NCBI GenBank assembly: GCA_032622095.1
Contig: CP136062.1
Span: 159,088,875 to 159,152,874 of the forward strand
Origin: Siphonodentalium dalli
Lineage: Eukaryota; Mollusca; Scaphopoda; Gadilida; Siphonodentaliidae
Length of the DNA stretch: 64,000 nucleotides
Reading direction: 5' to 3'
The notes under the pieces were generated by a model. That model was not told where the DNA came from, searched no databases, and saw nothing but the letters and a program-made list of their open reading frames with translations. Of this stretch, positions 22,153 through 35,100 are shown one piece after another. The first letter of the stretch is position 1, and every line of letters starts with the position of its first letter. A program made the position numbers and the translations under genes.

Positions 22153-23669
22153 CATATTCGTTAGGTGCTCGCTTTTATCAACTTGAAGATTGTTTCAAAA
22201 TTGATAATCAGCAGCAGAGAAATTGTTTGGTAAATTTAGAAAGCAGTCATCCTTTTCATTTTCAATCTTAAAATCAGGTTCATTCAATTTCATTTCGAGT
22301 AGTCGATATGACCATTGAACCCACCAGCATGCATGCAATTAGTGAATTACCTAAAATAGAATATTTGGAAATATCTGTTTTTTATTTGTCAAGTTATCAA
22401 TAACTGAACTATACGTAGAATTTTTTGGTAACTTTTTCCCAATCACTGAACACATATGCAATGTATCATCACACACATGCACATATCATGGAATAACTTA
22501 TTGAACTATCGTGTGAAGATGTTGGATTATTTACGGTAAAGTAAACGGAAATGGACTCTTCTGTAGCGAAAAGTATGAAAGGTCTCAGGTGAACATAATT
22601 GGGTCAAGGACGATCGTAAGTCGGCCAAATCTACGGAAGTTTCTTTATGGTCTAAGAATTATTCCTTATTTCTGGTTGTTGTTGCCCTAACAATCAACAT
22701 GTGAGGAATACATAGCACATACTAGCCCAATGTCACTTTGTTTTGTATCGGTAAGTAGTTTATTTTGCAATTTTCTTGTCCAATTGGCATTTGAAATGTG
22801 TCAAAATACTGACATCGACAGCCATTTTTGTGCCTCGTTGAAATTATTTGTACCAAATGAACCTTGATCCAGCTTGTGGTTTCAGGTATCGTTTTTTTCT
22901 TGTATATATGTGTAGCTTTCTTTTTCAATAACTTCCATCTATCTTGTAAATTATTCACATGTGTTCTATGGTTTTCATATTTTTATGTCAATGATGATTG
23001 ATTGTATACAATCAATGAGTGTATAGACTATTTAGTAATAGTACAGTATACCAGCATTGACTACACTCGACTACTGTAACAGTCTACACTACACACTATA
23101 TATAAACACAGTGTCAGTGACACTGAAAGTCTACAGTCAGTAAAGACAAGTCAGTATTAGAATTTGTGAAAAGAATCTACATGTAGACTACCATGCTTAT
23201 CAAAACATTGTGATGGCTCTGAATACTGTGAGTCAGTCTTGTACTTACAAGTTACATTCCACTATTTATTAACAAATTATAAGAAGCAGAAACTTCATTT
23301 AAAATAAGTCAAAAACGAACCAAAGTTATGCAGGTTACAAACAGACATGTGTGAAACTGAAAGTACAAAATGGACCCGTCTTACAGTTTTACCCGCAAAC
23401 AAAATTGACACATTCCATTCGCATGCTTTATGACAGTGGTTATTTAACAGCTGGGCAATTCCACAACGGAGAATGAAATTTGTGAAAAAATTAAATCTCT
23501 CAAATTGACTAAACAGTTTGACAACAGTTTTTTTCTTGCTCATGCAGTGGCTCATGTTCATCGTGTTAGTGATGAAAGCTTATGTCATTGTTAACCCACT
23601 TGGGCTACTAAAATATCTGACCATAGTGGTTTGTAAATAAATGAGCAAATAATAACAAATCACTATACT
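22153..23669. other. Unassigned sequence
   Basis: Only small stems are visible, such as ATTGATTGTATACAATCAAT near 22995. No coding region recognised. Confidence 0.4.
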
Positions 23670-25486
23670 TAAAGTAATTGACCATCTATAACGCGTTGTC
23701 ACCCCGTTAATACCGCAGTATGATACCGCGGTATCCCCAATACCGTGGTACTGATGCCGCTTATTAACGCTTCAACACTGCGCATACCGCGGTGACACCA
23801 CGATGCATGTGGTCACGGTTCGCGATACCGCAGTGATTTTAACGGACAATTTGCGCGGAAAAAAACAAAGGACACTGAAGAAATCTTCATTCATTGTGGA
23901 TATGTTTTTTTGCCAATAGTGATTTGTCCATGTGTATAATATGCTTTTGCCAATAGTGATTTCTTTATGTGTCTGAGTCATCAAAAACTATCTCTTGAGT
24001 GGAAATTTTTTTCTCGTCTATAGATATTGATAGACGGTAAGTCTTCCTTAGAAAATCCGATATATCCGACCTAATTTATTTTTTACCCTCGACTCTGTTT
24101 ATTGTCGTTGAACTTTATAGGATTTATTTTTATTTTACGATTTGAAACATCGTGCATACGTATACATGTTGACCCATCGACGTATGCATGCATATAGACA
24201 TAGGTCGATGATAAACCTACATGAGAATGCATATCAGTTTTAGTTGCGATGCAGGGTACAGGTAGGTAAGAATTATCTGAGTGACCCAAATAATAGTGCG
24301 GGTGGGGAAACAACAATTCTTACCGATATTCCCAACTTTATCAATCTCCAATGCAATTTGATTTATTTTGTGTGATTTTATTGACATTATAAAAACAGAA
24401 ATATATGGTGCCAATATCGAGACCGGCAGAAAATATTTACTATTCTTGTGAGCAGGTTGTGCGATCCCTAATAATGAGATAACCCTGACGATATCATGCG
24501 CGAACGTCATGGAAACACGGCTTAATTGGAACCAGATTCGTCTACTTTTACAGGCACACGGGGAGATCGTGTATGGTTATTTATAAGTGAGATAATCCTG
24601 ATGATTATGACGACACATGCGCGTCCTGTTATAAAGACATGTGGGATGGGAACAGTCCGTATGCATCTGCTACATGTATATAGATAGATTGTTTATTGCC
24701 GTAATATGTCAACATGGAAATTTGACAAATGTGGACGCTTACAATTTGACATTTATAAGAAGCAAACAAAAACATAAGCACGTGGTTGAACACAATTTGA
24801 CAATATGACCCACGATGACGTCATCAAGGGAACTTCCCCAAACACTAAACGATAAACACGTCACAAAAATGTCACGTGGGCTTGTTCTGAATGCGACAGG
24901 TCGTCATGGTAATCTTCAGCAGGGCTGAGTGCAACACAAAGTATCACGCCGTGAACATACGCTACCGGTACTTTGAAGTTGCCGACATCGGCTATCAAAT
25001 TGTAAACTCCACCCATCGCCTGGTGTCCGGGCACTGAGGTGTCTTCCAACACATACCTGCCCTTGAAATAATTTCACCACGCACCAAGTTATGACGGAAC
25101 GTTTTTTAAAAATATTTTTATTCAATAAAGTAAGATGGACATTCTAAGGCAGGGATTGGCATTGACACGAAGTCGTGGAAATCACAGTGATTCTCCTTTT
25201 ATCTGTGGAATTTAATGAGATCCTTAATTAAGGCTTATAGACATATTGTTTTAACTTTCGGTGTGACAACCAAGCCAGCAGGAGTCGTCATTTAATTAAT
25301 AGATATTATACCAATGCCGTGAATCATGCGTCAAAAACACGAACATTGCACTTGTATTAAAGAAAATATAAACTCGCATTTATAAACACATGGGACGATA
25401 TACTTATTTTTTTTATAGATGATTTTCCAATATCATCATATTTCTCTTGCTATTCCACATAGTTCAAATCATTTTGGATTTATTCC

Positions 25487-25534
<48 letters not shown>

Positions 25535-26016
25535 CTCCGATTTTCAGAAATAAACCACGAATAAAGCATGTGATTGACTATCCTACGACATTTCCAGCTA
25601 CGATTTTTACGTACACACGACTGCGATTACGTCACAAGTGGAGGTTATCAAGGATACGCCACGATTTCGCATCTAAAATCAAACAGTGCTTGATACTATT
25701 TTTTTACTTGCGACATTGTCGTCAGCATGCGCAATCCAACTATCGGTTACTTCCGGCCTCGACGGAAATCTTTCCACTTACGATTGAATCGTTGTTGTCT
25801 GAACGTTCACTAAATGCATCCCTTCAAAGAGTTCCATGAAAATCACCGCGGTATTCAAAACATTTATCGCGGTGCCCGCTATCAGACCGCGGTATCCTTA
25901 CCGCCCGATACCGTAACTCCACCGCTGTGACCGTCTCGATACCGCTACCCGCTTATTACCGGTATCACCGCGGTCATGACCGGGGTATCACCCCGTTTTT
26001 CTGGTCAATTACTTTG
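23670..26016. mobile_element. 2.35-kb TIR element with CCGCGGTA-rich ends
   Basis: Left end TAAAGTAATTGACCA and right end TGGTCAATTACTTTGA. Both ends continue into 130-150 bp dense in CCGCGGTA, GATACCGC and ACCCCG words (23700-23835 and 25845-25996). The same end reappears alone at 63671. The 2-kb interior shows no transposase, so this is a non-autonomous or decayed element; the superfamily is unknown. Confidence 0.6.
25489..25533. repeat. 45-base poly-C tract
   Basis: Uninterrupted C run. The apparent polyproline reading frame across it is an artefact of the tract. Length may vary between reads or individuals. Confidence 0.95.
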
Positions 26017-26141
26017 AGAATAGCGGTACTATTTAAGTATTTAAATATGTAGATTCATGCTATAACATATTTTAGGTTGATATTCCTGTCCCTGATGTCC
26101 ATTTGAGAAAAATCGGTTTTCAGAAAACTCCATACTAGATG

Positions 26142-27976
26142 CAATGTCAGTCACAAAAATACTATCATTGTTGTTATAAAATTCTAATGCCTGACTATAT
26201 AACAACCATATCTTAGATACACTCACTACACTTGAGCCTGAATGTCTGTGTTCAAAATAAGCGCCCTTCTATGTCTAAGTTGACCACTAGCAAGAGTTGA
26301 AATATGTAATGTCAGTCACGCGTAATGTCAGTCACGGCATGTAATGTCAGTCATGTTAAAATTGCGATTTTTGTTCTATTCCGCTAGACGACATAAAAAT
26401 CTTGTAAGAATATATATATAATTGAATTTGCATTTGCATATAGGTGCCTCTGCTACTAGTAATTTAGAATACTGCTCTCATACATGTACAAGTATGTATT
26501 GTGAGCATTGCTTACATGTACGTACATGTATGTGTATTTAATACAATAAGAAATGTTTAAGAACATACATGTACTAGTAGCTATGATTTGATAAAAGATT
26601 CTCAAATTCTTAAGATGCGCATTGTATTCTGTAAATATGCACACCACCATTTATTGGCCAAATTTTTGCGCCACATGCTGTGGATATCTATAGATTATGG
26701 GCAAGTTTTTCAAGCTAAACCTACAGCATATTTCAAGTAAAACTATCAATTGATACCCTACTGTTTGCATTTAAAAGAAAACTACAAGCGGACTGAAAAT
26801 AGTTCAGCTACATGTAGGTCATCTATTCGGAAATTCAAATCCCCAGGTATAATGAACAGTGTGCTCAGACATTTGTAATGGCTAATGAGTTGTTCAATTT
26901 CGACGAGAAAGTCCACAGTATTTGCTCATCATATTTCAAGGAGGCTGCCATACAATGGCGATTCTCATCCACTTATTTATTATTCAACTTATTAGTTATT
27001 AGTTTGACCATGGCAATGTCAACCTAGTTTCGGTCTAAAATTTCCAACAGAAATATCCGTGCTTACAAAATTGGCCAAAGTATTAAGGACAACCTATCCA
27101 AACCACCTCCCCTTTTTAACAAGTCTTCGAACACTATAAATGTCTGAAAAACTTGTGCAAAATTTAAATGTGAAAGTCAAAGTAGTATTTTGTTCTTTTT
27201 CCATAGGGTAATGTTAGGCACAAAATCAATTATGTAATGTCAGTCACAGACAGGTTGGTCATTGAAATACTATATAAACTACCGGTATAAATAATTGAAA
27301 GAGTTGTTCATATTAATTCATATTAGTTCATTTGAATGTACATGTAAGACAAATCAGCGATGTATATATATTCGCATCCATTAAATTAAATTTGAAATTC
27401 AGTTTGCATATATCTTCCGATAGTTTTGTGTAATGTCAGTCACGCTAACATAAGTCAATGTCATGTTCATATGCTGTACATGTATATGAGAATAAAATAT
27501 ATTAAATGCATTTAAACCCCATAAAATATGATTGGTAGGGCGTAATTACTTATTTTGATTGGAAACTGTTGGAAATATTTAATCTATTTCATAGAGTAAT
27601 GTCAGTCACAAAATGAATGTAATGTCAGTCACGCACTGTTTGTGCAACAACATATATTTCATGTCAGTTCTAAGCTCAAATTATGCATTAACATTATTTT
27701 GAAATGTCTACCATGAAAACATTACCAAAAAAATCATGAGTTTCTGTAAATTTAAGACAAATTTTATTTGAAAAAAAGTTTCATGTAATGTCAGTCACGC
27801 AAGTATTGAACGATGCCATGTTATCATCGCTTGACTAATTCGGAACAATCCTCATTTTTGGATGCACCCTGGCTCAAGACAAAATCACACATATCAGAAA
27901 TATTTTATATTTATAAATGTTGCTCGTATCATCACAATGAATCTGGAAAAAGTTCTTTGAATGTAATGTCAGTCAC
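26142..27976. repeat. Array of dispersed GTAATGTCAGTCAC motifs
   Basis: The 14-mer GTAATGTCAGTCAC, or a one- or two-base variant, occurs ten times in one orientation: 26142, 26306, 26322, 26341, 27234, 27430, 27596, 27619, 27785 and 27963. Three copies are nearly head to tail (16- and 19-bp steps), and two other gaps are exactly 166 bp. Intervening DNA is AT-rich and not obviously repeated. A degenerate copy (GTAATGTTAGGCAC) lies at 27208. On the other strand each motif can read VTDIT, but stops surround it. Confidence 0.85.
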
Positions 27977-28289
27977 ATGGAATTGCCCAGCTGTGTGATT
28001 CTGGAGGCTCTTAACAAATACCGGTAGGTTTTTTGAAATAAAGTAAATGCATGATTGGATGTTTGTTTTGACAAATGCTTGAACTGTTTTTAGAACAATT
28101 AATTAATATATTGAGGGATGCCCAAATTGTGAAAAACGGAATAGTGGCCAATGCGTGTACTGATTTTATCTGTTGACATGCGTGGCCCTACTAATTAGCC
28201 TCGTTGTCACATGCGGAAGAAATTGGTGGTTATCCATATTTTAGATGTTTTCGCTATGGTAATCTGGGAGTCTCACGGACAATCCGTGA

Positions 28290-28619
28290 AACTTAACAGC
28301 TCTGGATCAGATTGAAGTTCCCCAGTTGAAGTTGGTGATGTTCAGCCATTAGTCACCTCGATTACATGTATGCATTTTACCTTCTGCAAATTCGAGGATA
28401 TAGAAACCAAAAGGGAAAAAGTAACTAAAAACAATGTTAATTTGAAACATACAAGTACATGTAGATACTTCCCAGAAGATGAGGGTTAAGCAGAATGAGG
28501 TCCCCAGAGGGTGTATTTATTGATGCTAACCCACTGTGTGGGGTAGTGTCACTAAATTACCCTCTGGGGACCTCATTCTGCAAATAGCATTATGACAGAC
28601 ACACTATTTCAAGGCTTTG
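28290..28619 (+). mobile_element. hAT-like foldback (GAATGAGGTCCC family), core plus right palindrome
   Basis: Core words GATTGAAGTTCCCCAGTTG, TGCAAATTCGAGGATATAG and ACTTCCCAGAAGATGAG are followed by GCAGAATGAGGTCCCCAGAG and its inverse around ACCCACTGTGTGGGGT. The end is CACTATTTCAAGGCTTTG. The left terminus is not seen. Confidence 0.65.
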
Positions 28620-28887
28620 ACACAGTGATTGATACAAAATTCCGACATGACCACATCTGTACACAACCTATCTAGAACCGCATATACTAGTACATGTACA
28701 TGTATACATGCGCAATTGTGATATTATCAGACACTGCGCATGTGCCGGAAATTAGGAAGTGAGCTCGCTTAATCCACCTACATGTACATGTACTCCGAAG
28801 TCTGTCTACTAGTACATCTGCCGGTATGACTACCGGTATCACTTTGTTTGCACATGAACATTTAATTCACCACTGAAGTTTATCCCA

Positions 28888-28994
28888 GTGAGAGCTTTCC
28901 GATGAATGGCAACAAGCCATATTTACGACTAAATCCTGAAAAATAACCCATAATTCTGCTGTGGTTAAGGTGTCGATTATTTAAGGCATTCCTG
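28888..28994 (-). mobile_element. pogo-like MITE, half copy
   Basis: GAGAGCTTTCCGATGAATGG through TAATTCTGCTGTGGTTAAGG to GGCATTCCTG. Only one arm of the palindrome is present. Confidence 0.7.
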
Positions 28995-29429
28995 TAAGTC
29001 TGGCATTTGAGATCTTAAATTCTTAATACATTATAAGTATGTCTGGTGACAAGTTGTGGTAATCTGACAAATAGTCAACAACATACTATCATAAACTCAA
29101 GGTGTCACATACTAGTACATGTAATCCAGCCATCCTGATTAGAAAAAATTTCCACAGTCAATTACTGGCATTATTATGTGACACAGTATGTGATATTATA
29201 GGAAAAAAGTTCCTCGGTTGATAACACATATGAATATTGATCAGGAATCATTTGAATGCCCACAAGTGACAGCTATGCGAGGATAAATCAACCACTTACT
29301 GGCACTATACAAATACCAATCAATGACAATGCCTGACACACTATCAAAGAAAGACACGTTCAGGCCTCGAATATTAGCTACGGCAAAAGGCAATGCCATA
29401 GAAAGAGCCATAGAAGCCAATATAGAAAT

Positions 29430-29580
29430 CAAGCCTTGAAATAGTGTGCCTGTCATTTGCAGAATGAGGTTCCCAGAGGGTGAATTTGGTGATGCTAGCC
29501 CACTATGCGGGGTAGCATCACTAAATTCACCCTCTGGGGACCTCATTCTGTAAATGACAGACTCACTATTTCAAGGCTTG
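29430..29580. mobile_element. hAT-like foldback MITE with perfect 8-bp TSD
   Basis: TIRs are CAAGCCTTGAAATAGTG and CACTATTTCAAGGCTTG, with the whole 151 bp nearly palindromic through AGAATGAGGT..CCAGAGGG. ATAGAAAT is duplicated at 29422-29429 and 29581-29588. An 8-bp TSD with C/TAA-type ends points to the hAT superfamily. This copy defines the ends for the whole GAATGAGG family. Confidence 0.9.
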
Positions 29581-29738
29581 ATAGAAATGCTGTAGAAGAA
29601 AATGCCAATTTCAAGGGCTGCTCACCTGTGTGTTGTTTCCGAAAATATGATAAAATCAAATTGAATCAATTATAAAATCCAGGAAGAAATTCAGAATGTC
29701 ATTCTACTTGTGTGATGCCCACATTGATGTCTTTAAAC

Positions 29739-30205
29739 GTACACAATCTGATCAGACACTCATAAATTTCTATTTCTTTGTCTTCGGGTGTAAAAGATAT
29801 TTGATTCGAGTCGAGGAACCCACTCATCAAAGCTCAGAGTGATCAGATATCAATTTTTGAAGTTTGTTATTTCTCGAGATGTAATAATATGTGGCCAAGC
29901 TGCCAAACGTGGTCAAACGGAGGGTCTCAGACAAAATTGCAGATGAAGATGGATAACTCTAAAATCAAGTGGTAATACGGTCAAATTTTGTGATACTTTA
30001 GTGATAACACGGCCATATTTTGTTGAAATATTTTTTGATAAATAACAAGTTTTGGGAAATTTGATAAATTTGATAGTTGACAGCGGTTAGCATTATTTTG
30101 TTTAAAGAAATTGATTCTGATAACTAAAGTGTATTTTGAAGAAATGTTGTTGTTGTTGTTGCATCATGATGTTATGGGGACCGTCTGATCGGATTGAGTA
30201 TCGCT
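29739..30205 (+). mobile_element. Diverged Kolobok/T2-like element, copy 4
   Basis: Shares ATATTTGATTCGAGTCGAGG, AAGCTCAGAGT, GGATGGATAACTCTAAAATC and the end GATCGGATTGAGTA with copies 1-3, but the middle differs and the TTAA ends are eroded. Confidence 0.65.
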
Positions 30206-30357
30206 TGTGGAACAGACGGCATCATTTCATTACATGTAAATGTTACCTCCACCACGTCATGTTGCTTTGATTGTTGTCTCCTCCATATTGAGGAACATTT
30301 GCAACCGCGTTGCAGAAATGTTGGAATCTCATTGGGTTAAAACTAAATCTTCATTTT

Positions 30358-32680
30358 TATGTTTACCCATACCATAGTATGGTAAACATAGTGTCGTTGC
30401 CCGGATTGACCACTCGTCGTTGGTCCGTCTGTCCGTCTGTCTGTCCGTCTGTCTGTCCGTCTGTCCGTAGACACTTTACGAGTAATGCGATAACTCAAAA
30501 CATTTTTTATCCGATCGAAACCAAATTTTGTATATGGGTTTCTCAGCCCAAAATACAGATCGAGTTCGAATTTGGGTTTGATCCGAGATTTTGTTACAGA
30601 GTTATGGCCCTTTTTCAACTTAGAATTCACGCATTCTGCCATAACTCAAACATTTTTTATCTGATTGGAACCAAATTTGGTATGCGAGTTTCACAGCCCA
30701 AAATACAGATCGAGTTCGAATATGGGTTTGATCCGAGTTTTTTTTACGGAGTTATGGCCCTCTTTCGACTTAGAATTCATGGATGCTACGATAACTAAAA
30801 AAAATATTATCTCATGAGAACCAAATTTGGTATGTGAGTTTCTCTATCTAAAATACAATTCGAGTTCGAATATGGGTTTGATCAGATTATTTTTAATGGA
30901 GTTATGGTCCTTTGATATAGAATTCATCCATGCTTCGATAGCTCAACCAGTTATCGTCTGATAGGAACCAAATTTGGTATGTGAGTTTCTCAACTCAAAA
31001 TACAGATCAAGTTTGAATATGGGTTAGATCCTGTTTTTTATACCAGAGTTATGGCCCTTTTTAACTAAGGATTGAACAGATTCGATATTTTTATGCTTAT
31101 CATGTAGAACCATAGCAGCTATTAAACCCCTGTGATATCAGTTAGCACTGAGAGAGAGAATAGATTAACTTGTATTATTGGAAATTAGAGTTATTTTTAG
31201 CCATCATATTGTCACAGTGGAAGGTGTAATTGGACACCTTTACACAAGGTGTAAAATCTTCTCAGCAGTAACTGTTATTTATTGTATTTCCATACAGCTT
31301 TCTGGTTTAGGATATCAATGCAGTGTTCCAGTGACATACCTGTACCTAATTTTATTGAGTTAAAATTGTTAACCCTTGTCATCAATTTTATGCTTTTGTA
31401 TATTTTTTATGTAATCATTCTCCTATTATATCCCTTTCACTTGTATGGATTTTTATACGCCCTTTTGAAAAAAAGGTCGTATTATAGTATTGGTTTGTCC
31501 GTCCGGGCGTCCGGGCGTCCGTTAACCTGTTGTCCGGATGATAACTTTAGTTAGAGTGAACCAAAATTAGTAAAATTTGGTATGTGGGTTTATTAGCCGA
31601 AAAGTAAGTTCAAGTTCGAATTTGGGTTCCGCCCGCCAATTTTCACCGGAGTTATGCCCCTTATTTAACGTTTTTTGACTTAGAAAATCCTTGAAATTTG
31701 TTGTCCGGATGATAACTTTAGTATAGTTTATCGGAATGAATCCAAATTTGGTATATTACTTTCTCCCACCAAAACACAGGTCAAGTTCGAACTTGGGTTC
31801 TGTCCGACCATTTTTGGCAGAGTTATGCCCCTTTTTCGACTCAGAAAATTCAGTTTTTCTTATGTTTTTTGGTTTCCGGATGATAACTCAATTTTGGAAT
31901 GTTTATACGCAAAACCCGTATTTTTGTGGATTACATATATCGAAATACAGCTCAAGTCCGAATTTCGTTTTAATCAGATAATTTTTGCGAGAGTTATGGC
32001 CCCTTTTTTGACGTAATTTGACTTAGAAAATCCATGAAATTTGTTGTCCGGATGATAACTTTAGTTAGAGTGAACCGATTTCAATCAAATTTGGTATATG
32101 GGTTTATTAGGAGAAAAGACAGTTCAAGTTCGAATTTGGGTTCCGTCCGCCAATTTTCACCGGAGTTATGCCCCTTATTTGACGTAATTTGACTTAGAAA
32201 ATCCCTGAAATTTGTTGTCCGCATGATAACTTTACTAGAGCTTATCGGATTCAATGATAATTTGGTATATTACTTTCTCCCACCAAAACACAGGTCAAGT
32301 TCAAATTTGAGTTCCGTCCGCCAATTTTTACCAGAGTTATGTCCCTTTTTTATCAGTTTCCGCCGACCCAAGAGAGGGCATATATTGCACGCCCAGCGTA
32401 GCTCTTGTTGTGGTTAAAATGAACCCTTAATTCTCAACATTCCTTATACTTAGCAGAAATACCTTTCATCTGATATATCTCATTTTATTGAGATGTATTT
32501 AAATTTTGTATGTGAATTTCTCAGCCCAAAATACAGATAGATTTCGAATTTGGGTTTGATCCATTTTTTTATATTTTAAACAGAGTTATGGCTTATGGAT
32601 TTTCGTGTCAGAACTGAAAATAGCTGATCACTATCGCCAAGGTATGGGTTAAACATCTGCCGATCGTGATCGGCCTCTCG
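30358..32680 (+). mobile_element. pearl/Helentron-type element, subfamily B copy 1 (interrupted)
   Basis: Starts TATGTTTACCCATACC with the hairpin ACCATAGTATGGT. A (GTCC/GTCT)n run sits at 30423-30470, followed by tandem units of about 155 bp (CCAAATTTGGTATGTGAG, AAAATACAGATCGAGTTCG, GAGTTATGGCCC). The 3' portion holds GTATGGGTTAAACATC, mirroring the 5' end, then the stem GCCGATCGTGATCGGC and the end CTCTCG. A second element occupies 31454-32407. Without it the length is about 1,370 bp, close to the 1,330 bp of the copy at 44708-46037. Confidence 0.75.
31454..32407 (+). mobile_element. pearl/Helentron-type element, subfamily A copy 2
   Basis: TATACGCCC start and GAAAAAAAGGTCGTATTAT as in 4795-5697, then a short GTCCGGGC run. 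About five core units follow (TTGTCCGGATGATAACTTTA, TCAAGTTCGAATTTGGGTTC, GAGTTATGCCCC). The end has GAGGGCATATATTGCACGCC with the small stem ACGCCCAGCGT, then AGCTCTTG. It is nested in the subfamily B copy. Confidence 0.75.
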
Positions 32681-33156
32681 TTATTCAATGTGGTTGCACG
32701 CCTATTCCAAACTTCCAACGCCGTCGGGAGGGGACATATTTTGAGAATATGTGTATAGACAGGCACAGTGAGGCACTCAATGAGCTAAATAGTTCATTTG
32801 AGCTATGGCAGTGATGTACATGTAGCTAATTAAATCAAGCATTTTGAATAATATCACAAAACAGTATCGACCAGCTTGGGAAAGGCTGCCCTATGTTCAT
32901 ACATGTATACGCAAAGCCTCCATTTGACCTAATCTGAAGACATACCAGCAGGATAAGTTTTAGCTAAAACTCCGTCCCACGATTCTGATTTTAGTGTTGA
33001 AACGACTGTGGTACATGTACTAGTACATGTACATTATTTCAGTCAACAACCCACACAGGATTCTCAAGGTAAGTTTTACACATCGAGGATCTGATTTCAA
33101 AGTGTTTGAATGCCAATTTTCACAGCTGTTTGCTATCGTAAATTTACTATGAGAAC
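32681..33156. other. Unassigned sequence
   Basis: Includes the perfect palindrome TACATGTACTAGTACATGTA near 33012. No gene seen. Confidence 0.4.
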
Positions 33157-33164
33157 ATCCATAC

Positions 33165-34276
33165 TAGTGATGCGGACGGGACCGCTTTGGACCAGTCCGG
33201 TCCGCGGTCCAGGGGTGGACTGCGGTCCGCTCCAGACTGGGTGTCACTGGACTGGACCGGACCGCTTTTTGCCGCCGGTCCGGTACTCTCCGGTCCGGTC
33301 CACTATTTTACTTCCGTTATAATAAACTATCACGAATATTATTGCGTATTTGTCGTCATATCAATTAGCAACGATGTATTGACGCATTCAAGTGGTTAAT
33401 ATCTATTACATGATTGATGCCACGAAAACAATTATGTATAGATGTACTTTGTACATGTCACTTTCCTTATGATGAAAGTGCCAGTGTGGGCGGCCGCTTG
33501 TTTCGTTCTAAATTGTTTTTAATAACTACTATCCTACACTGGCCAACACTATGTAGCCCCCTATCAATGCGACAAACATGCAACTGTATGAGTATGGAAT
33601 TACTTGTCATAAACAGTGTAACATGGCATCAACTAATCAATTTGGATGGATATCGAATCGAGTATTCTATTGTTTTTCACAGTTATAATTATCGAAGAAA
33701 CATGCTAACCACATTACATAGTACATACAAAAGACAGTCACATTAATCCAATAGTAGTTGTACTGATAGGTGTATAACTGTAATTGTCAGGACTATACAA
33801 TCAGCCATCACAGTCTCCAAGACTCCAATATTAATGTAGTAGTCATATTAGTACACATTTGTATAATTGTCATCAGTATACATGTAGTTATTTCGTTTAA
33901 ATTTCAATTTAATGAAAATAAGTATGATACGAATCATGCATACGATCAGTTGAGTGCCATGTTAGATTGGTTATAACACATGGCCCTAGCTATATATCTG
34001 TCCAATACATTTAATTAGTGCATGTTCGCATTACTAGAAATACTATTATCGTGAATCGTTCCCAGTATATCCCACCAGAGACAGACAATGATGCATACAA
34101 TCGGCAAACAATGTAAGTTTTGACATATATGGACTCATTGCAATGCACTGAAATCAGTAACCTTATCGTTTGTACTATACAGAGTAAAAACTTTGAGAAA
34201 ACAGAGAATTCATTAACATATAGCCTATTATAGGTGGACCGGACCGTTTTGTGGTCCGGTCCGGTCCGCATCACTA
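33165..34276. mobile_element. hAT-type element with 8-bp TSD, no transposase
   Basis: ATCCATAC is duplicated exactly at 33157-33164 and 34277-34284. TIRs are TAGTGATGCGGACGGGACCG and its inverse CGGTCCGCATCACTA. The left 130 bp and right 45 bp are packed with GGTCC/GGACC words in both orientations, likely subterminal transposase sites. The 1.1-kb interior is AT-rich and its open frames (for example 33414-33746) match nothing known to me, so it is non-autonomous. Confidence 0.9.
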
Positions 34277-34284
34277 ATCCATAC

Positions 34285-34839
34285 ATGTACTTATCATTAA
34301 ATACAAAATAATATTGGGATAAACTTCAGTGGTGGAGTACTGTTCGCATGCATTCCTGACAAAGTGACAGTCATGCATAAATGCAGACAGAAATTTGAAG
34401 TAGCTAGATGCAGGGAGCTTTCTAACTTGTAGTACGGTACATGCTCAGTCTAATATGAGTATGATAATATCACAATTGCGCATGTGTACGCGATTCTGGA
34501 TAATTTTGGTTGTGTACAGATTCAGAACTATACACTTATTAACTTCTGAATTGGTTTGATTTTGTATCAATCACTGCATCAGCAAAATAAATCAGAATAT
34601 TTCAATTGCTATGTCAAACATTCATGTAGGTCAAATACACAGAGCTTTGAAAAATGCGATTTGTGTAGAGTAACTTCTACTTAATAACTGCAACATCAGA
34701 ATTTTTCCAATTTTCCGACAAATAACAGATCGCGGATTTTATAATACAGTAATAGCGATCATGCAGGCAGTTGTATATGGGGTCCACGACGATCATTGGC
34801 ACTTTATTTACATGTACATGGGGAGTCTCGCATTTATAA
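34285..34839. other. Unassigned sequence
   Basis: No repeat ends or coding signature found. Confidence 0.4.
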
Positions 34840-34958
34840 GATAATCCACTGGCTTACAAGGTCAAGGTAAATGCTCCCTATGGAAAGCTCACATATATAA
34901 GAGAATGCATTGGCACAAGGGTTTTGTCAAATTTCAGGAAGCTCCAGTCATGAAAGGG
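34840..34958 (-). mobile_element. piggyBac-like CCCTTTCATGACTGGAGC element, one end
   Basis: Ends GCTCCAGTCATGAAAGGG directly before TTAA (34959-34962). Inside is half of the ATATATAAGAGAATGCATTG cassette. The opposite end is not clear. Confidence 0.55.
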
Positions 34959-35100
34959 TTAAAGGAGTTAGGAGTACTGTGGTCTGGTTGGACGAATATG
35001 CAACACACCATGTGTACCTTGAAGTGGAGACCCGAAACATGTCAGTTTAAAGGTTCAAAGACTACAGCAGGTTCCAGCGGGGCCTTGAAAACTTGAAATA

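Noticed and set aside
25447-25839. Open frame with polyproline stretch
   Set aside because: Created by the poly-C tract; the rest has no domain and lies inside a TIR element.
26306-27976. CRISPR-like array
   Set aside because: Repeats are 14 bp with irregular gaps from 16 to about 890 bp, in eukaryotic DNA; no cas genes.
30310-32417. Several open frames of 60-160 codons
   Set aside because: They lie inside pearl-like core repeats and recur with each unit; not genes.
33414-33746. Possible transposase fragment of the hAT element
   Set aside because: No hAT dimerisation or DDE-type motifs are visible.
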